The notes: generated from the letters alone by a model not told the origin. DNA of 64,000 nucleotides from Ruminococcus_C callidus (GCF_049562855.1 NZ_CP186925.1:248001-312000); one strand, 5' to 3'. Counted from the stretch's first letter, positions 17,651 to 26,648 are shown. Program-made: numbers and translations.

Positions 17651-18187
17651 TCAGAAGGGAACTTCGCCGTCACTCAGAATTTCTTCAAAGTCACCCAGAT
17701 CGCCCAGCTGCATCGCACCCGGTGCGTTGTTCGCTGCCGGAGCCTGCGGTGCAGGCTGTGCTGCCGGCTGCTGATATGCCGGTGCGGACTGTGCAGGAGC
17801 CGGCTGTGCATACGCCGGCTGCTGATAGGCACCCTGATACCCGCCGCCATTTTCCTGTGCGGAACGCTTGGACTCTCCAAAGGTAACATTGTCTGCCAGA
17901 ACTTCCATGCTGTAGTGCTTTACACCATTCTGGTCGGTGTAGTCATTGTTTCGCAGACTGCCTTCCACAATGATCATACTGCCCTTGTGGAAATAGCGGC
18001 TGACAAACTCTGCCTGCTGCCGCCAGCAGCTGACGTTGATAAAATCAGCTTCCCGTTCGCCGGTCTGCTTATTCGTAAAACGACGATCGATCGCCAGACG
18101 AATGCGGCAAACTGCAACACCGCTCGGCGTCTGCCGGAAATCCGGATCCGCACACAGCCGTCCCATCAGAATTACTTTGTTCAGCAT
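17651..18187 (-). CDS. ssb: Single-stranded DNA-binding protein
   Basis: 178 aa. N-terminal OB fold (1-110) starting MLNKVILMGRL with INVSCW and IIVEGSLR; then a Gln/Ala/Pro-rich flexible linker; the acidic tip DGEVPF ends the chain and is the partner-binding tail. Lies between rpsF and rpsR in the order conserved in Firmicutes. Confidence 0.95.
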   Translation of the reverse strand: MLNKVILMGRLCADPDFRQTPSGVAVCRIRLAIDRRFTNKQTGEREADFINVSCWRQQAEFVSRYFHKGSMIIVEGSLRNNDYTDQNGVKHYSMEVLADNVTFGESKRSAQENGGGYQGAYQQPAYAQPAPAQSAPAYQQPAAQPAPQAPAANNAPGAMQLGDLGDFEEILSDGEVPF

Positions 18188-18212
18188 GTTGTTCCCCTTT
18201 CTGAAATTCGTC

Positions 18213-18503
18213 TTACTTTACGGTAACGAGAGAACGCAGAACGCCGTCTGTGATGTTCAGAACACGCTCTACTTCTGCCGGAACGTCCGGAGTGGACGTA
18301 AAGGTATACAGTGTGTAGTAACCGTCCGGCTCGTCGTTGATCGGATAAGCCAGCTTACGCTTGCCCCACTCGTTTACTTCGTCCAGTGTGGCAGCAGATG
18401 CGATCTTCTCGCGGAACTTTTCAACCAGTTCCTTTACAGCTTCTTCACCGTTCTTCAGACTGAAAACCGTCATCAGTTCGTAGGATTCCTGTTTCTTTGC
18501 CAT
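18213..18503 (-). CDS. rpsF: 30S ribosomal protein S6
   Basis: 96 aa, start at 18503 with AGGAGG upstream; a longer frame extends beyond it but lies in the promoter region. The fold motifs YELMTVF and LAYPINDEPDGYYTLYTF are standard S6. Partner of S18 in the small subunit. First gene of the operon. Confidence 0.94.
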   Translation of the reverse strand: MAKKQESYELMTVFSLKNGEEAVKELVEKFREKIASAATLDEVNEWGKRKLAYPINDEPDGYYTLYTFTSTPDVPAEVERVLNITDGVLRSLVTVK

Positions 18504-18563
18504 ACTCAATACACCTCCTTCTGGATTTCGCCCATGCAGGGCATGAGCAAGGATAACATACCT

Positions 18564-18592
18564 ATTATACCAAACCCGACAAAAAAAGTCAA
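18564..18592 (-). promoter_or_regulatory. Promoter of rpsF-ssb-rpsR
   Basis: Minus strand TTGACT (18587-18592), 17 bases, TATAAT (18564-18569). The IS flank starts only a few bases upstream of the -35. Confidence 0.85.
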
Positions 18593-18596
18593 GCCC

Positions 18597-18623
18597 TTTT
18601 GCAAAAAAAATTGCACGGAAATT
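18597..18623. repeat. 27-bp direct repeat, left flank of the IS
   Basis: Identical to 19784-19810 on the other side of the IS: TTTTGC, eight A, TTGCACGGAAATT. It is either an unusually long target duplication or a pre-existing repeat. Confidence 0.85.
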
Positions 18624-19783
18624 CTGCGTTGTCAATAGATGTGACCCATTGGATGAAAAGATGCCAGAGATAAGGTACAATGTTTTATGAAATTCTTTGA
18701 AGTGGAGCGTAGCGGAATGAAAAAGGATTTCATAAAACGGCGATCACGCCTTCAGCTTCTCTTTCAAAAGCTGAACAGGACTTTTTCTTCCAAGTGTTCT
18801 CATGGATTTTCTATTACTCCATAAAAGATGTTTATGCAGTTTATCATTAAATTCCTCAAGACTTCTAAAATGCTCCCAATCATAAAAATATCTCTGATCA
18901 TTTCTGTGACTTCGTTCAACCTTGCCATTATGCCAAGGCGTTCTTGGTGGAATAAGCTTATGCTCTATTCCCGCTTCTTTTAATGCTTTGTCAAATGGAC
19001 ATTCTTCGGTATCACTTATGTATTTGTAAGTAAACTCTGTTCCATTGTCTGTTTGAATCGTCTGTATTTTAAACGGAAATACCTTTTGAAGCATTTTGAA
19101 GAACTTTACTGTATTTTCGGGCGTATGCTCTTCAAAGCCGTATATGAAGCGTATTCTTGTACATTCATCTATCGCTGTCCATTGATACAGATGCTTTCCA
19201 TCACGCTTTAATGCACCCCTAAGGCAATGATATGGTACTTCTTTTACATCTATCTGAACCTTTTTCCCCGGAACAAGAAGCTCAGGATAACGTCGGTCAT
19301 GCTTTCTGGGCGGCTTTTTATCTGTGGCTCTTCCCCCTAATCCCATTCGCTTCGCTGCATATACCATGCCGCTGAAACTGCGTGTGTATCCCTTTTTGAT
19401 TGCTTCATCATACACACCATCCCAGCCATATCTCAGAAATTTCTCTTGAAAGCATTTTAATATCAGCTGTTCCTCGCTTGCTGTATGGCGTTTTGGATGA
19501 CTGTGTGGTCTGTGTGATTTCTCCGCAAGTGACTGCCATGTGCCATCATACCTTTTGCACCATCGTTTTACGCTTGACAAGCTTACTCCATATTTTCGGC
19601 TTGCATAACTTTTTCCTTTTCTATTTGCAAGCTTTACTACCGCTTGACGTTTCTTTGCTTCTTGTGCTATAATATTCATTAGAAATTCCTCCGAGTTGGT
19701 GTTTTGTTTTGTGGTAAATTCATTATACCATATCTCGGCTGGAATTTCTTCTTTTTTTGGCTCACCTCATTTTAACACATACA
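18624..19783 (-). mobile_element. IS481-family insertion sequence
   Basis: About 1.16 kb between two 27-bp direct repeats. The ends are imperfect inverted repeats starting TG and converging on TGA-CCA / TGAGCCA about 25 bases in. It carries one transposase gene on the minus strand. Base composition is more AT-rich than its neighbours. Confidence 0.82.
18744..19679 (-). CDS. IS481-family transposase
   Basis: 311 aa. N-terminal helix-turn-helix (about 12-50, YGVSLSSVKRWCKRY), then an rve/DDE integrase core: first Asp in QIDVKEV, second in TDNGTEF, Glu in WHNGKVERSHRND. The single-frame layout is that of IS481. No stop or frameshift is seen, so the element may be active. AGGAA lies before the ATG. 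Confidence 0.93.
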   Translation of the reverse strand: MNIIAQEAKKRQAVVKLANRKGKSYASRKYGVSLSSVKRWCKRYDGTWQSLAEKSHRPHSHPKRHTASEEQLILKCFQEKFLRYGWDGVYDEAIKKGYTRSFSGMVYAAKRMGLGGRATDKKPPRKHDRRYPELLVPGKKVQIDVKEVPYHCLRGALKRDGKHLYQWTAIDECTRIRFIYGFEEHTPENTVKFFKMLQKVFPFKIQTIQTDNGTEFTYKYISDTEECPFDKALKEAGIEHKLIPPRTPWHNGKVERSHRNDQRYFYDWEHFRSLEEFNDKLHKHLLWSNRKSMRTLGRKSPVQLLKEKLKA

Positions 19784-19810
19784 TTTTGCAAAAAAAATTG
19801 CACGGAAATT
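19784..19810. repeat. 27-bp direct repeat, right flank of the IS
   Basis: Identical to 18597-18623. Confidence 0.85.
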
Positions 19811-19889
19811 TTCCGGCTTTTTGTGCGGCTTTGCCGGTGCCGGTTCCTGCCGCGGCTGTGATCTGTGCTTGGATACCTAATATAAAAGG

Positions 19890-19920
19890 AAAGGACACGG
19901 TGTACGTGTCCTTAAAAAAC
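19890..19920 (-). terminator. Possible terminator for gpr
   Basis: Stem AAGGACAC / GTGTCCTT with a 7-base loop. On the minus strand TCCTTTT follows. It is 310 bases past the gpr stop with a repeat element between. Confidence 0.4.
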
Positions 19921-19939
19921 AAATTTGACAATGATTTCG

Positions 19940-20185
19940 CACGGAAATCTATTTTCAAAAATATGTTGATTTAAATTGTGCCAAATTATGAAGTTTGACA
20001 AGTGAGGCTCCCCTGAAAGGGCACCCGCAGGGCGTGCCTTGTGCTGAGCTGGCAGTGCGTAGCACTGACTGAGGGGTTTCCACTTATGCCGGAAACGCCA
20101 TAAAAGGATTTTACGAAAAAACCTCTCCACCGCCTAACGGCGGTCCCCCTCCCCTTTCAGGGGAGGCTATCATGAAATTCGTTTG
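19940..20185. repeat. TIR element family 3, copy 2 (inverted, degenerate)
   Basis: Reverse-complement relative of 12933-13160. Left end CACGGAAATCTATTTT is recognisable, the right end decayed after CTATCATGAAA. It shares the CCGCCTAACGGCGG hairpin and CCCCTGAAAGGG blocks. Confidence 0.75.
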
Positions 20186-20228
20186 TCAAGCGTTTATCAC
20201 TGCAATTTATTCAGCGTTTCCATAGGGT

Positions 20229-21083
20229 TCACCCCAGTCCCTCCGCCTGTGCAAAGGTCATGCCGTCATGGAGTGCCATGTTGAGGGCACACGCCAGCAG
20301 ATCGCCGGCGTGGTCGATCAGCCGGTCGATGTCCCGTGGCGTGACCATCATGTTGGGGCGATCCTTGGGAACGCTTTTGCCGTAGATGCCCTGTACGGCG
20401 GTGTGGAGGTCTACCACAGTGGGAATCCCCAGTGCGATCACCGGCACCCCCAGCGTCCGGCGGGAGAGTTCCGCACGGTGATTTGCCACGCCGCTGCCGG
20501 GGGAAATGCCGCTGTCACTCATCTGAATTGTCGTGCCCAGTCGGGAGAGTTCCGCACACGCCAGAGCATCTACCGCCACCACTGCCGCCGGCCGGATCTG
20601 TTTGCAGACCGCTTCGATCAGTTCTGCCGACTCCATGCCGGTCTGCCCCAGCACACCGCCGGCAAGCACACAGACTGGCCGCAGTTCCGGTAGATAGGTG
20701 AGTTCCTCCGCAGTGAGGGCGGTGCGGAGGTGCCGCGTTGCCAGCACTTTCGAAGCGACGCGGGGACCCAGAGCGTCTGGCGTAATGGCACGGTTTCCCA
20801 GCCCTGCCAGAAAAACACAGCCCTCCTGCGGCAGAAATTTTCCCAGTTCCGCGGCGAGCTCCTCTGCCATTTCCTGATAGTTGGCACTGCTGCGGGAAAT
20901 GGCAGGGGCTTCCAGTGTGACATATCGTCCGGCAGGCTTTCCGATAGGGGCACCGCAGACATCATTCTTGATGCGGATCTCTGTGACGGAAAAGGCGTTC
21001 CCACGGGTTTCCTGTGTGACCCCCGGCAGACTGGGGGCGGCGGCGGTGCGTTCGACGGCTAGGTCGGTGCGAATTGGCTCCAT
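20229..21083 (-). CDS. gpr: Germination protease GPR
   Basis: 284 aa, start at 21083 with AGGAGG 9 bases upstream. It degrades small acid-soluble spore proteins during germination and is made as a self-processing zymogen. The N-terminal IRTDLAVE is the family's pro-sequence junction region; GLGNRAITPDALGPRV and SDSGISPGSGVANHR are conserved GPR blocks. Its presence places the genome in a sporulating lineage. The chain is shorter than the roughly 370 aa of Bacillus GPR, as in other Ruminococcaceae. Confidence 0.9.
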   Translation of the reverse strand: MEPIRTDLAVERTAAAPSLPGVTQETRGNAFSVTEIRIKNDVCGAPIGKPAGRYVTLEAPAISRSSANYQEMAEELAAELGKFLPQEGCVFLAGLGNRAITPDALGPRVASKVLATRHLRTALTAEELTYLPELRPVCVLAGGVLGQTGMESAELIEAVCKQIRPAAVVAVDALACAELSRLGTTIQMSDSGISPGSGVANHRAELSRRTLGVPVIALGIPTVVDLHTAVQGIYGKSVPKDRPNMMVTPRDIDRLIDHAGDLLACALNMALHDGMTFAQAEGLG

Positions 21084-21162
21084 GTGGCATAACCTCCTGT
21101 GTTTTTGTGCAAATTGCTGGCTTTTCACGCGAAAAAATTGTGGCGTTCCTTGAAAATACCTA

Positions 21163-21191
21163 TTGCATTTTCGGACGGGCTGTGTTATAAT
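21163..21191 (+). promoter_or_regulatory. Promoter of rpsT
   Basis: TTGCAT (21163-21168), 17 bases, TATAAT (21186-21191). A leader of about 175 bases follows, with a hairpin AATGACAG / CTGTCATT near 21265-21294. Confidence 0.75.
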
Positions 21192-21371
21192 AGAGTTTAG
21201 TCACGGCGTTCTGATAAGAATGCCAGCATTTGGTCGTTCCAATTGCGGGGAAGTTTCCCCACGAAATGACAGTACCGTGTCAATGCTGTCATTAGTGTAT
21301 GACGTACAGAATCCGGTGATTCGAGGGAATTCTACCCATTATTTTTGATTGTAAAAAAGGAGATCTGAACT

Positions 21372-21632
21372 ATGCCGAATATTCGTTCTGCTAAGAAGCG
21401 TGTAAAAGTAAGTGCAACCAAGACTGCTGCCAATAAGGCTCGCAAGTCTAACCTGAAGACCATGATCAAGAAGGCTGACGCAGCTTGTGCAGCAAATGCT
21501 GCTGACAAGGAAACTGCTGTACGCGTTGCCATCAAGCGTGTCGATCAGGCTTGTGCAAAGGGTCTGATGCACAAGAATGCAGCTGCTCGTAAGAAGTCCC
21601 AGCTGGCAAAGAAGCTGAACGCTGCAAAGTAA
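21372..21632 (+). CDS. rpsT: 30S ribosomal protein S20
   Basis: 86 aa. Very basic, three-helix S20: MPNIRSAKKRVK start, SNLKTMIKKADAA, HKNAAARKKSQLAKKLN end. Binds 16S rRNA. Single-gene unit with its own promoter and a terminator at 21661. Strong AAGGAG site. Confidence 0.96.
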   Translation: MPNIRSAKKRVKVSATKTAANKARKSNLKTMIKKADAACAANAADKETAVRVAIKRVDQACAKGLMHKNAAARKKSQLAKKLNAAK

Positions 21633-21660
21633 GCGAAAGCGAATTCCATTTTGCAAAGAG

Positions 21661-21700
21661 AAAGAGCGTATGCCCGATGTGGGTGTACGCTCTTTTTGTA
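21661..21700. terminator. Terminator between convergent rpsT and endoA
   Basis: AAAGAGCGTATGCCC / GGGTGTACGCTCTTT stem with TTTTTGTA. It can serve both strands. Confidence 0.85.
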
Positions 21701-21702
21701 CT

Positions 21703-22050
21703 TTAAAGCGGCAGTCCGAAACTGACTTGCAGGGCGTGGTCTACCCGTGTCATGGACGGTTCGTCCAGCTCGCCCATGCGGTCTTTCAGCCGCCGTTTGT
21801 CCAGTGTGCGGATCTGCTCCAACAGCACCACGCTGTCCTTGGTCAGTCCGCAGGTGGCTGCCTGCACGTCGATGTGGGTGGGCAGCTTGGCTTTTTCCCG
21901 CCGGCTGGTGATCGCCGCCGCAATCACGGTGGGGCTGTGCCGGTTTCCGACATCGTTTTGCACAATAAGTACCGGTCGGACACCGCCCTGTTCAGAGCCG
22001 ACAACGGGGCTCAGGTCTGCATAATAAATTTCGCCACGCTTGACCAGCAT
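21703..22050 (-). CDS. ndoA: EndoA/MazF-type mRNA interferase toxin
   Basis: 115 aa. Very like Bacillus EndoA: VKRGEIYYADLSPVVGSEQGG, with the catalytic Arg25 (GVRPV) and Thr48 (AAAIT) at the same positions. Cuts single-stranded mRNA at short sites (family knowledge). The usual upstream antitoxin gene (ndoAI) is not present: the 400 bases upstream hold only TIR repeats. AGGAGG precedes the start. Confidence 0.93.
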   Translation of the reverse strand: MLVKRGEIYYADLSPVVGSEQGGVRPVLIVQNDVGNRHSPTVIAAAITSRREKAKLPTHIDVQAATCGLTKDSVVLLEQIRTLDKRRLKDRMGELDEPSMTRVDHALQVSFGLPL

Positions 22051-22075
22051 GGGGAATCCCTCCTTTATCTGTCAA

Positions 22076-22108
22076 GGCAATGCCGCACAGGTCTTGTGCA
22101 GTATTGCC
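22076..22108. repeat. Degenerate minimal palindrome of TIR family 1
   Basis: GGCAATGCCGCACA and TGTGCAGTATTGCC joined with almost no interior. Directly followed by the long copy B. Confidence 0.75.
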
Positions 22109-22112
22109 TTAG

Positions 22113-22447
22113 GGCAACACCGCACAAAGAGCGTCTGGCGACTTTGCACGCCATCTGCTTGCAAATTTCCCTTCAGAGCCTGTTTCGTATCTTCCCGCAC
22201 GCATCTTGCGTGCATATTTTCCGAGATATTTCGGGAAAATACTCGAAAATCCACAAAGGATTTTCTCCGTTTTTCCCTTCATCTCTCAAAAAATCTGACG
22301 ACGCAATCTGCATACGTCAGATACGAAACAGACTCTCATATTTCACAAAAATGCTCGTGAATACATCCAGTATTCACTCCGCTTTTTGTTTCATCTGACG
22401 AAAAATTTGACGACGCATCTGTCGCACAATCTTTGTGCGGTATTGCC
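22113..22447 (+). repeat. TIR repeat family 1, long form (copy B)
   Basis: 335 bp, same length and interior as copies A and F. One end reads GGCAACACCGCACAAAG. It lies between the starts/ends of endoA and a DUF2752 gene. Confidence 0.9.
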
Positions 22448-22557
22448 TTAGAAAACACAACGATGAATGGCTTTGTGTGATCACGCTCTTAGTATGCCCG
22501 TGATTTTCAAAAATAATCGATACTGTTTTATTATATTCGCGGAGGGAAAAAGGAGTG

Positions 22558-22980
22558 CTATTGCAGATAGGACGGCAGGAGAAATTCCATATGGGGAAGA
22601 TTGCGGACAACGCCGAACAGCAGAAGCACAACAACGCTGCCCCACAGCAGAAGATTTTCCCCTTTGCTGCCCTTGGCGAACCACTTTGGATTCCACAGCA
22701 CCCGAACCAGAAATGCCGCCAGCCACAGGGGAGAGAGCAGAGCGATCGCCAGATTTTCCCTGGCGGCACCAAAGAAATCCAGATGCAGCAGGCGAATGCA
22801 AAAATGAGAGATGCCGCAGCCCGGACATGCCAGACCGGTGATCTTCTGGAACAGGCAGGGGATCCGCAGCGGTGTCAGCTGGGTGACGATATAATACGCC
22901 AGCCCCAGCAGAAAAAAGATGCCGGCAGTTCGGAGCTGTTTGCGGTGGGTGCGGAAAAAGAAACGCAGATTTTGCAGCAA
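22558..22980 (-). CDS. DUF2752 membrane protein
   Basis: 140 aa with three hydrophobic helices. The family hallmark CPGCGISH lies between helices. Function unknown; such proteins often pair with zinc-ribbon or DUF4234 proteins, as here. It follows the zinc-ribbon gene on the same strand, with a terminator between. Confidence 0.85.
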   Translation of the reverse strand: MLQNLRFFFRTHRKQLRTAGIFFLLGLAYYIVTQLTPLRIPCLFQKITGLACPGCGISHFCIRLLHLDFFGAARENLAIALLSPLWLAAFLVRVLWNPKWFAKGSKGENLLLWGSVVVLLLFGVVRNLPHMEFLLPSYLQ

Positions 22981-23023
22981 AAGGGATACCTCCTTGCCGG
23001 TTGCGGGAAAGTTTGTCGTACAG

Positions 23024-23059
23024 AAAAAAGCTGCACCGGAATCGTTCCGTGCAGCTTTT
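23024..23059 (-). terminator. Terminator after the DUF4234 gene
   Basis: Minus strand hairpin AAAAGCTGCAC / GTGCAGCTTTT with extra inner pairs and a T run. Confidence 0.8.
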
Positions 23060-23090
23060 GTGTTTTGTTCAGCGGGAAAAGCACAGGCTC

Positions 23091-23600
23091 TTATGCCAGC
23101 TGGTTCAGTTCGTTCTGCATCAGGGCATAGGACACGATGCCCAGCCCGAAAATTGCCAGAATCAGATAGAGAATGCCGCTGTTGCCGGAGGACAGTCCGC
23201 GGGACGCTTTCACCTGATCAATGGCATCGCCCTGCTTGTAGAGCCAGTACCACATGTAGACGTTGCAGGTGATGATGCTCAGCAGAATGACCATGCCGCC
23301 GGAAGTGGCATTGGGATCACCTGTCAGCTTGTTAACATCTTCTGTCAGTTTGTAGATCCAGTACAGGCCATAGATGCCGCAGGTCACAATAGACAGAATG
23401 ATGCACAGGGCAATGTTTCTCTGCTCGATGGGGCCGCCGTAGGGGTTGCCGTTGAATACCGGCGGCGGTGTCTGGGGTGGAACGTTGTTGTTCGGAACTG
23501 CTCCGTTGGGAGTCGGTGCTTCATTGGACAGCGGAGCTCCGCAGCTTGCACAGAATGCTGTGCCGTCAGAATTGTTGCTGCCGCATTTCGGACAAATCAT
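23091..23600 (-). CDS. Zinc-ribbon plus DUF4234 membrane protein
   Basis: 169 aa. The N-terminal zinc ribbon has two CxxC pairs (CPKCG, CASCG; residues 3-20), followed by an Asn/Pro-rich linker and a DUF4234 domain with hydrophobic helices around ILSIVTCGIYGLYWIYKL, IITCNVYMWYWLYK and LIL-AIFGLG. Probably an integral membrane protein with a cytoplasmic ribbon. Function not known. Own promoter at 23680. Confidence 0.85.
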   Translation of the reverse strand: MICPKCGSNNSDGTAFCASCGAPLSNEAPTPNGAVPNNNVPPQTPPPVFNGNPYGGPIEQRNIALCIILSIVTCGIYGLYWIYKLTEDVNKLTGDPNATSGGMVILLSIITCNVYMWYWLYKQGDAIDQVKASRGLSSGNSGILYLILAIFGLGIVSYALMQNELNQLA

Positions 23601-23679
23601 AAGTATTCTCCTTTAATATGAATTGAAATCGGACGGTTTGCGGGCTGCCGCTGATCGTCAGTTTCTGTAGTGTATGTTT

Positions 23680-23708
23680 AGTATACCATACTTTATGGCA
23701 ATTGTCAA
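23680..23708 (-). promoter_or_regulatory. Promoter of the DUF4234 gene
   Basis: Minus strand TTGACA (23703-23708), 17 bases, TATACT (23680-23685). Confidence 0.85.
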
Positions 23709-23905
23709 TGAGAATATGCGAAAATGTTGAAAAATCATAGTGGCATCATTGATGAGGCAATAATGGATATGGGAAAATCTCTCCGTCTGCCCTTGCGGAA
23801 AACGGCAATTCTCCCCACAGCAAGCCCACTTTTCTTTCATTTGTCAAAAAATTAACAGCTTTCCCTTTCGATTTTGCACAAATCTCCAAAATGTGCGGAA
23901 AAGTA

Positions 23906-23934
23906 GTGACAAACGGGGCGTGTTATGGTATACT
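23906..23934 (+). promoter_or_regulatory. Promoter of nadB-nadC
   Basis: GTGACA (23906-23911), 17 bases, TATACT (23929-23934). A leader of about 140 bases with paired GGACAG/CTGTCC segments follows. I cannot match it to a known riboswitch. Confidence 0.7.
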
Positions 23935-24080
23935 GGTATATGAGAAAATACCACAGACAGTCCGGTGCAGATCTGGACACGGGCTGTCCCGAAGAACCGC
24001 CTGACGTGCGAATATCCTGCTGTCGTCAGTGCGTGAAATCGAATTTGGCGGCGGAACTGCCGCGATAAAGGATAGGAAGC

Positions 24081-25550
24081 GTGAATGTTATGGAAAACAT
24101 GGAAAACAATTTTGACGTGATCATTGCTGGCTGCGGTGCTGCCGGACTGTACGGTGCCATCAATCTGCCGTCAGACTGCCGGATCCTGCTGCTGTGCAAA
24201 CAGGAACTGACCCTGTGCAACTCTGCACTGGCTCAGGGCGGGATCGCCGGTGTGTACAAGTCGCCGGAGGATTCCATTGAACTGCACGAGCATGACACCA
24301 TGGTTGCCGGCGGGTTTACCAACAATCCGGAAACGGTGCACATTCTGACCACACATGCCGCACACGAGATTCAGGCGATTCTGGATTTCGGCGTGGACTT
24401 TGACCGGACACCGGACGGCGAACTCCACCGGACACTGGAGGGCGGTCACAGCCGCCACCGCATTTTCCACCACAAAGATGCCACCGGTGCAGAGATCCTG
24501 GACAAGCTGCTCAAAAAGGTAAAGACCCTGCCCAATGTGACCATTCTGGAACACGCCATGATGACGGGCATGCAAAAGACCGACACCGGCTTTTCTGTCA
24601 ATGTGATGCAGGGCGGCTCCTGCACCGTGTACAGCAGCCACTTTATGATACTGGCTACCGGCGGCATCGGACGGGTCTACCGGTTCACCACCAATTCCAA
24701 GATCGCTACCGGCGACGGCATTGCATTTGCCTATGAAAACGGTGCGGAGATCCGGAACCTGCATCTGATCCAGTTCCACCCCACAGCATTCAACGACCAC
24801 CACACCAGAGAGTGCTTCCTGATCTCGGAGGCTGTCCGCGGCGAGGGGGCATATCTGCTGAACTGCAACAAGGAACGCTTCATGGACCGGTATGACGAAC
24901 GGCTGGAGCTGGCTCCCCGTGATGTGGTTTCCCATGCCATTATTCTGGAAAGCCGCAGAACCCATTCTGACAACTTCTATCTGGACATTTCCTATAAGGA
25001 CTCGGAGTTCATCAAGAACCGGTTCCCCATGATCTACGAAAAGGTTCTGGAACAGGGCTACGACATGACCAAGGAGCCGATTCCGATCTTCCCCTGCCAG
25101 CACTACCTCATGGGCGGCATTCAGGTGGACGACAATTCCGAAACCACAGTTCCCAATCTGTACGCTGCCGGCGAATGCTCCCATACCGGTGTACACGGCA
25201 ACAACCGTCTTGCCAGCAATTCTCTGCTGGAGGCTCTGGTGTTCTCCAGACAGGCGGCACTGGACATTGCCAAGAAGCTGCCGGACGCTCCCAAGACCTT
25301 TACCGCCGCAGAATTTCCTACCAAGCCGAACCCGCAGAAGATTCCGAAAGGACTGCGTACCGAAATTCGGCAGATCATGCAGGACAACTATTTTGTTATT
25401 CCCAACAAGGAAAAGCTGCCGGAGGGATTCCGGAGAATCACCGAGATCCGCGACCAGCTGCTGAACGGCAACTATATTGTAGATGCCGACTATGTAGAAG
25501 CAAAGTCGCTGGCAACGGTGGCATATATTATTCTGAAAGAAGTACTTTAA
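24081..25550 (+). CDS. nadB: L-aspartate oxidase
   Basis: 489 aa from a GTG at 24081 (an ATG at 24090 is equally plausible, with AGGAAG before it). First step of NAD synthesis: oxidises L-aspartate to iminoaspartate using FAD. FAD-binding GCGAAGLYGA near residue 18; succinate-dehydrogenase-like active-site region EGGHSRHRIFHHKDATG; HPTAF; and the C-terminal NRLASNSLLEALVF. Shorter than E. coli NadB, as in many Clostridia. nadC follows by 44 bases. nadA, usually between or before, is absent from the window. Confidence 0.93.
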   Translation: MNVMENMENNFDVIIAGCGAAGLYGAINLPSDCRILLLCKQELTLCNSALAQGGIAGVYKSPEDSIELHEHDTMVAGGFTNNPETVHILTTHAAHEIQAILDFGVDFDRTPDGELHRTLEGGHSRHRIFHHKDATGAEILDKLLKKVKTLPNVTILEHAMMTGMQKTDTGFSVNVMQGGSCTVYSSHFMILATGGIGRVYRFTTNSKIATGDGIAFAYENGAEIRNLHLIQFHPTAFNDHHTRECFLISEAVRGEGAYLLNCNKERFMDRYDERLELAPRDVVSHAIILESRRTHSDNFYLDISYKDSEFIKNRFPMIYEKVLEQGYDMTKEPIPIFPCQHYLMGGIQVDDNSETTVPNLYAAGECSHTGVHGNNRLASNSLLEALVFSRQAALDIAKKLPDAPKTFTAAEFPTKPNPQKIPKGLRTEIRQIMQDNYFVIPNKEKLPEGFRRITEIRDQLLNGNYIVDADYVEAKSLATVAYIILKEVL

Positions 25551-25594
25551 AAAGGAATCATCAAAAAGCATCATCGTGAAAGGAACCATTCCCC

Positions 25595-26437
25595 ATGTTA
25601 CAGCAAACCTATATTGACCGACTGATTACCACCGCACTGGACGAAGATATTCACTATATCGACGTGACCACTGACAATCTGCTGGACGACGCACACACCA
25701 GTGAGGCGTATTATCTGGCAAAGGACAGCGGTGTGCTCTGCGGCATTGACATTGCCAAGCGGGTGTTTGAACTGGTTGGCGGCGACTTCACCATGGATAT
25801 TCGCATTCATGACGGCGAACAGGTGAAAAAGGGCGACATTATCGCCACCATGACCGGCAGCACCAAGACCCTGCTGAAAGGCGAACGGACTGCCCTGAAT
25901 ATTCTCCAGCACATGAGCGGCATTGCCACTGCCACACACCAGTGCGTGGAACTGGTGGCTGGCACCAACGCCCAGATCACCGATACCCGCAAGACCTTGC
26001 CGGGGCTGCGTCCGCTGCAAAAGTATGCCGTGACAGTGGGCGGCGGCAAGAACCACCGGTACAATCTGTCTGACGGTGCCATGCTGAAGGACAACCACAT
26101 CGATGCTTACGGCGGCATTACGCCGGCTGTGGCTGCCCTGCGGAAAAAGATCGGGCACATGGTGAAGATCGAAGTGGAAGTGCGGACACTGGAAGAACTG
26201 GAAGAAGCCCTGTCTGCCGGTGCGGACATCATCATGCTGGACAACATGAGCTGCGAGGATATGACCAAGGCAGTGCAGCGTGTGGACGGCAAGGTGCTGC
26301 TGGAAGCTTCCGGCAACGTGACCGCGGAAACCATTCGGGGCATTGCAGAAACCGGCGTGGACATCATCTCGCTGGGAGCACTGACTCATTCTGTCAAGTG
26401 CTTTGATATTTCCATGCGGATCTCTGCAAAGAAATAA
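25595..26437 (+). CDS. nadC: Nicotinate-nucleotide pyrophosphorylase (quinolinate phosphoribosyltransferase)
   Basis: 280 aa. Converts quinolinate and PRPP to nicotinate mononucleotide. Family blocks: DEDIHYIDVTTDNLL near the start, GERTALNILQHMSGIAT, DTRKTLPGLRPLQKYAV, GGGKNHRYNLSDGAMLKDNH and a C-terminal LEASGNV. Same operon as nadB. A stem with little T run follows at 26458-26492. Confidence 0.94.
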   Translation: MLQQTYIDRLITTALDEDIHYIDVTTDNLLDDAHTSEAYYLAKDSGVLCGIDIAKRVFELVGGDFTMDIRIHDGEQVKKGDIIATMTGSTKTLLKGERTALNILQHMSGIATATHQCVELVAGTNAQITDTRKTLPGLRPLQKYAVTVGGGKNHRYNLSDGAMLKDNHIDAYGGITPAVAALRKKIGHMVKIEVEVRTLEELEEALSAGADIIMLDNMSCEDMTKAVQRVDGKVLLEASGNVTAETIRGIAETGVDIISLGALTHSVKCFDISMRISAKK

Positions 26438-26554
26438 GAATTGAATTTTTCATAAGAGCATTCCCGGTGCAGCATTGCTGTGCCGGGAATGCAGAAACAA
26501 GTACTGTTTGCAGAATGACGGAAAAGCATGGCACAACAAAAGTTCTAAAATAAC

Positions 26555-26583
26555 TTTACTTTTCTTTTGAAATGTGATATAAT
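26555..26583 (+). promoter_or_regulatory. Promoter of the GTPase-DUF697 gene
   Basis: TTTACT (26555-26560), 17 bases, TATAAT (26578-26583). Confidence 0.65.
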
Positions 26584-26648
26584 TAAATGGAAATTGGTCT
26601 ACCATATGTATTTCCGATATTGTCATATGCTTAAAAAAGAGGAAAATT

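Noticed and set aside
24000..24080. NAD-sensing riboswitch before nadB
   Set aside because: Paired segments exist, but no conserved core of a known NAD riboswitch was recognised.
26458..26492. Terminator after nadC
   Set aside because: The stem is good but there is no T run on the coding strand; left as uncertain.
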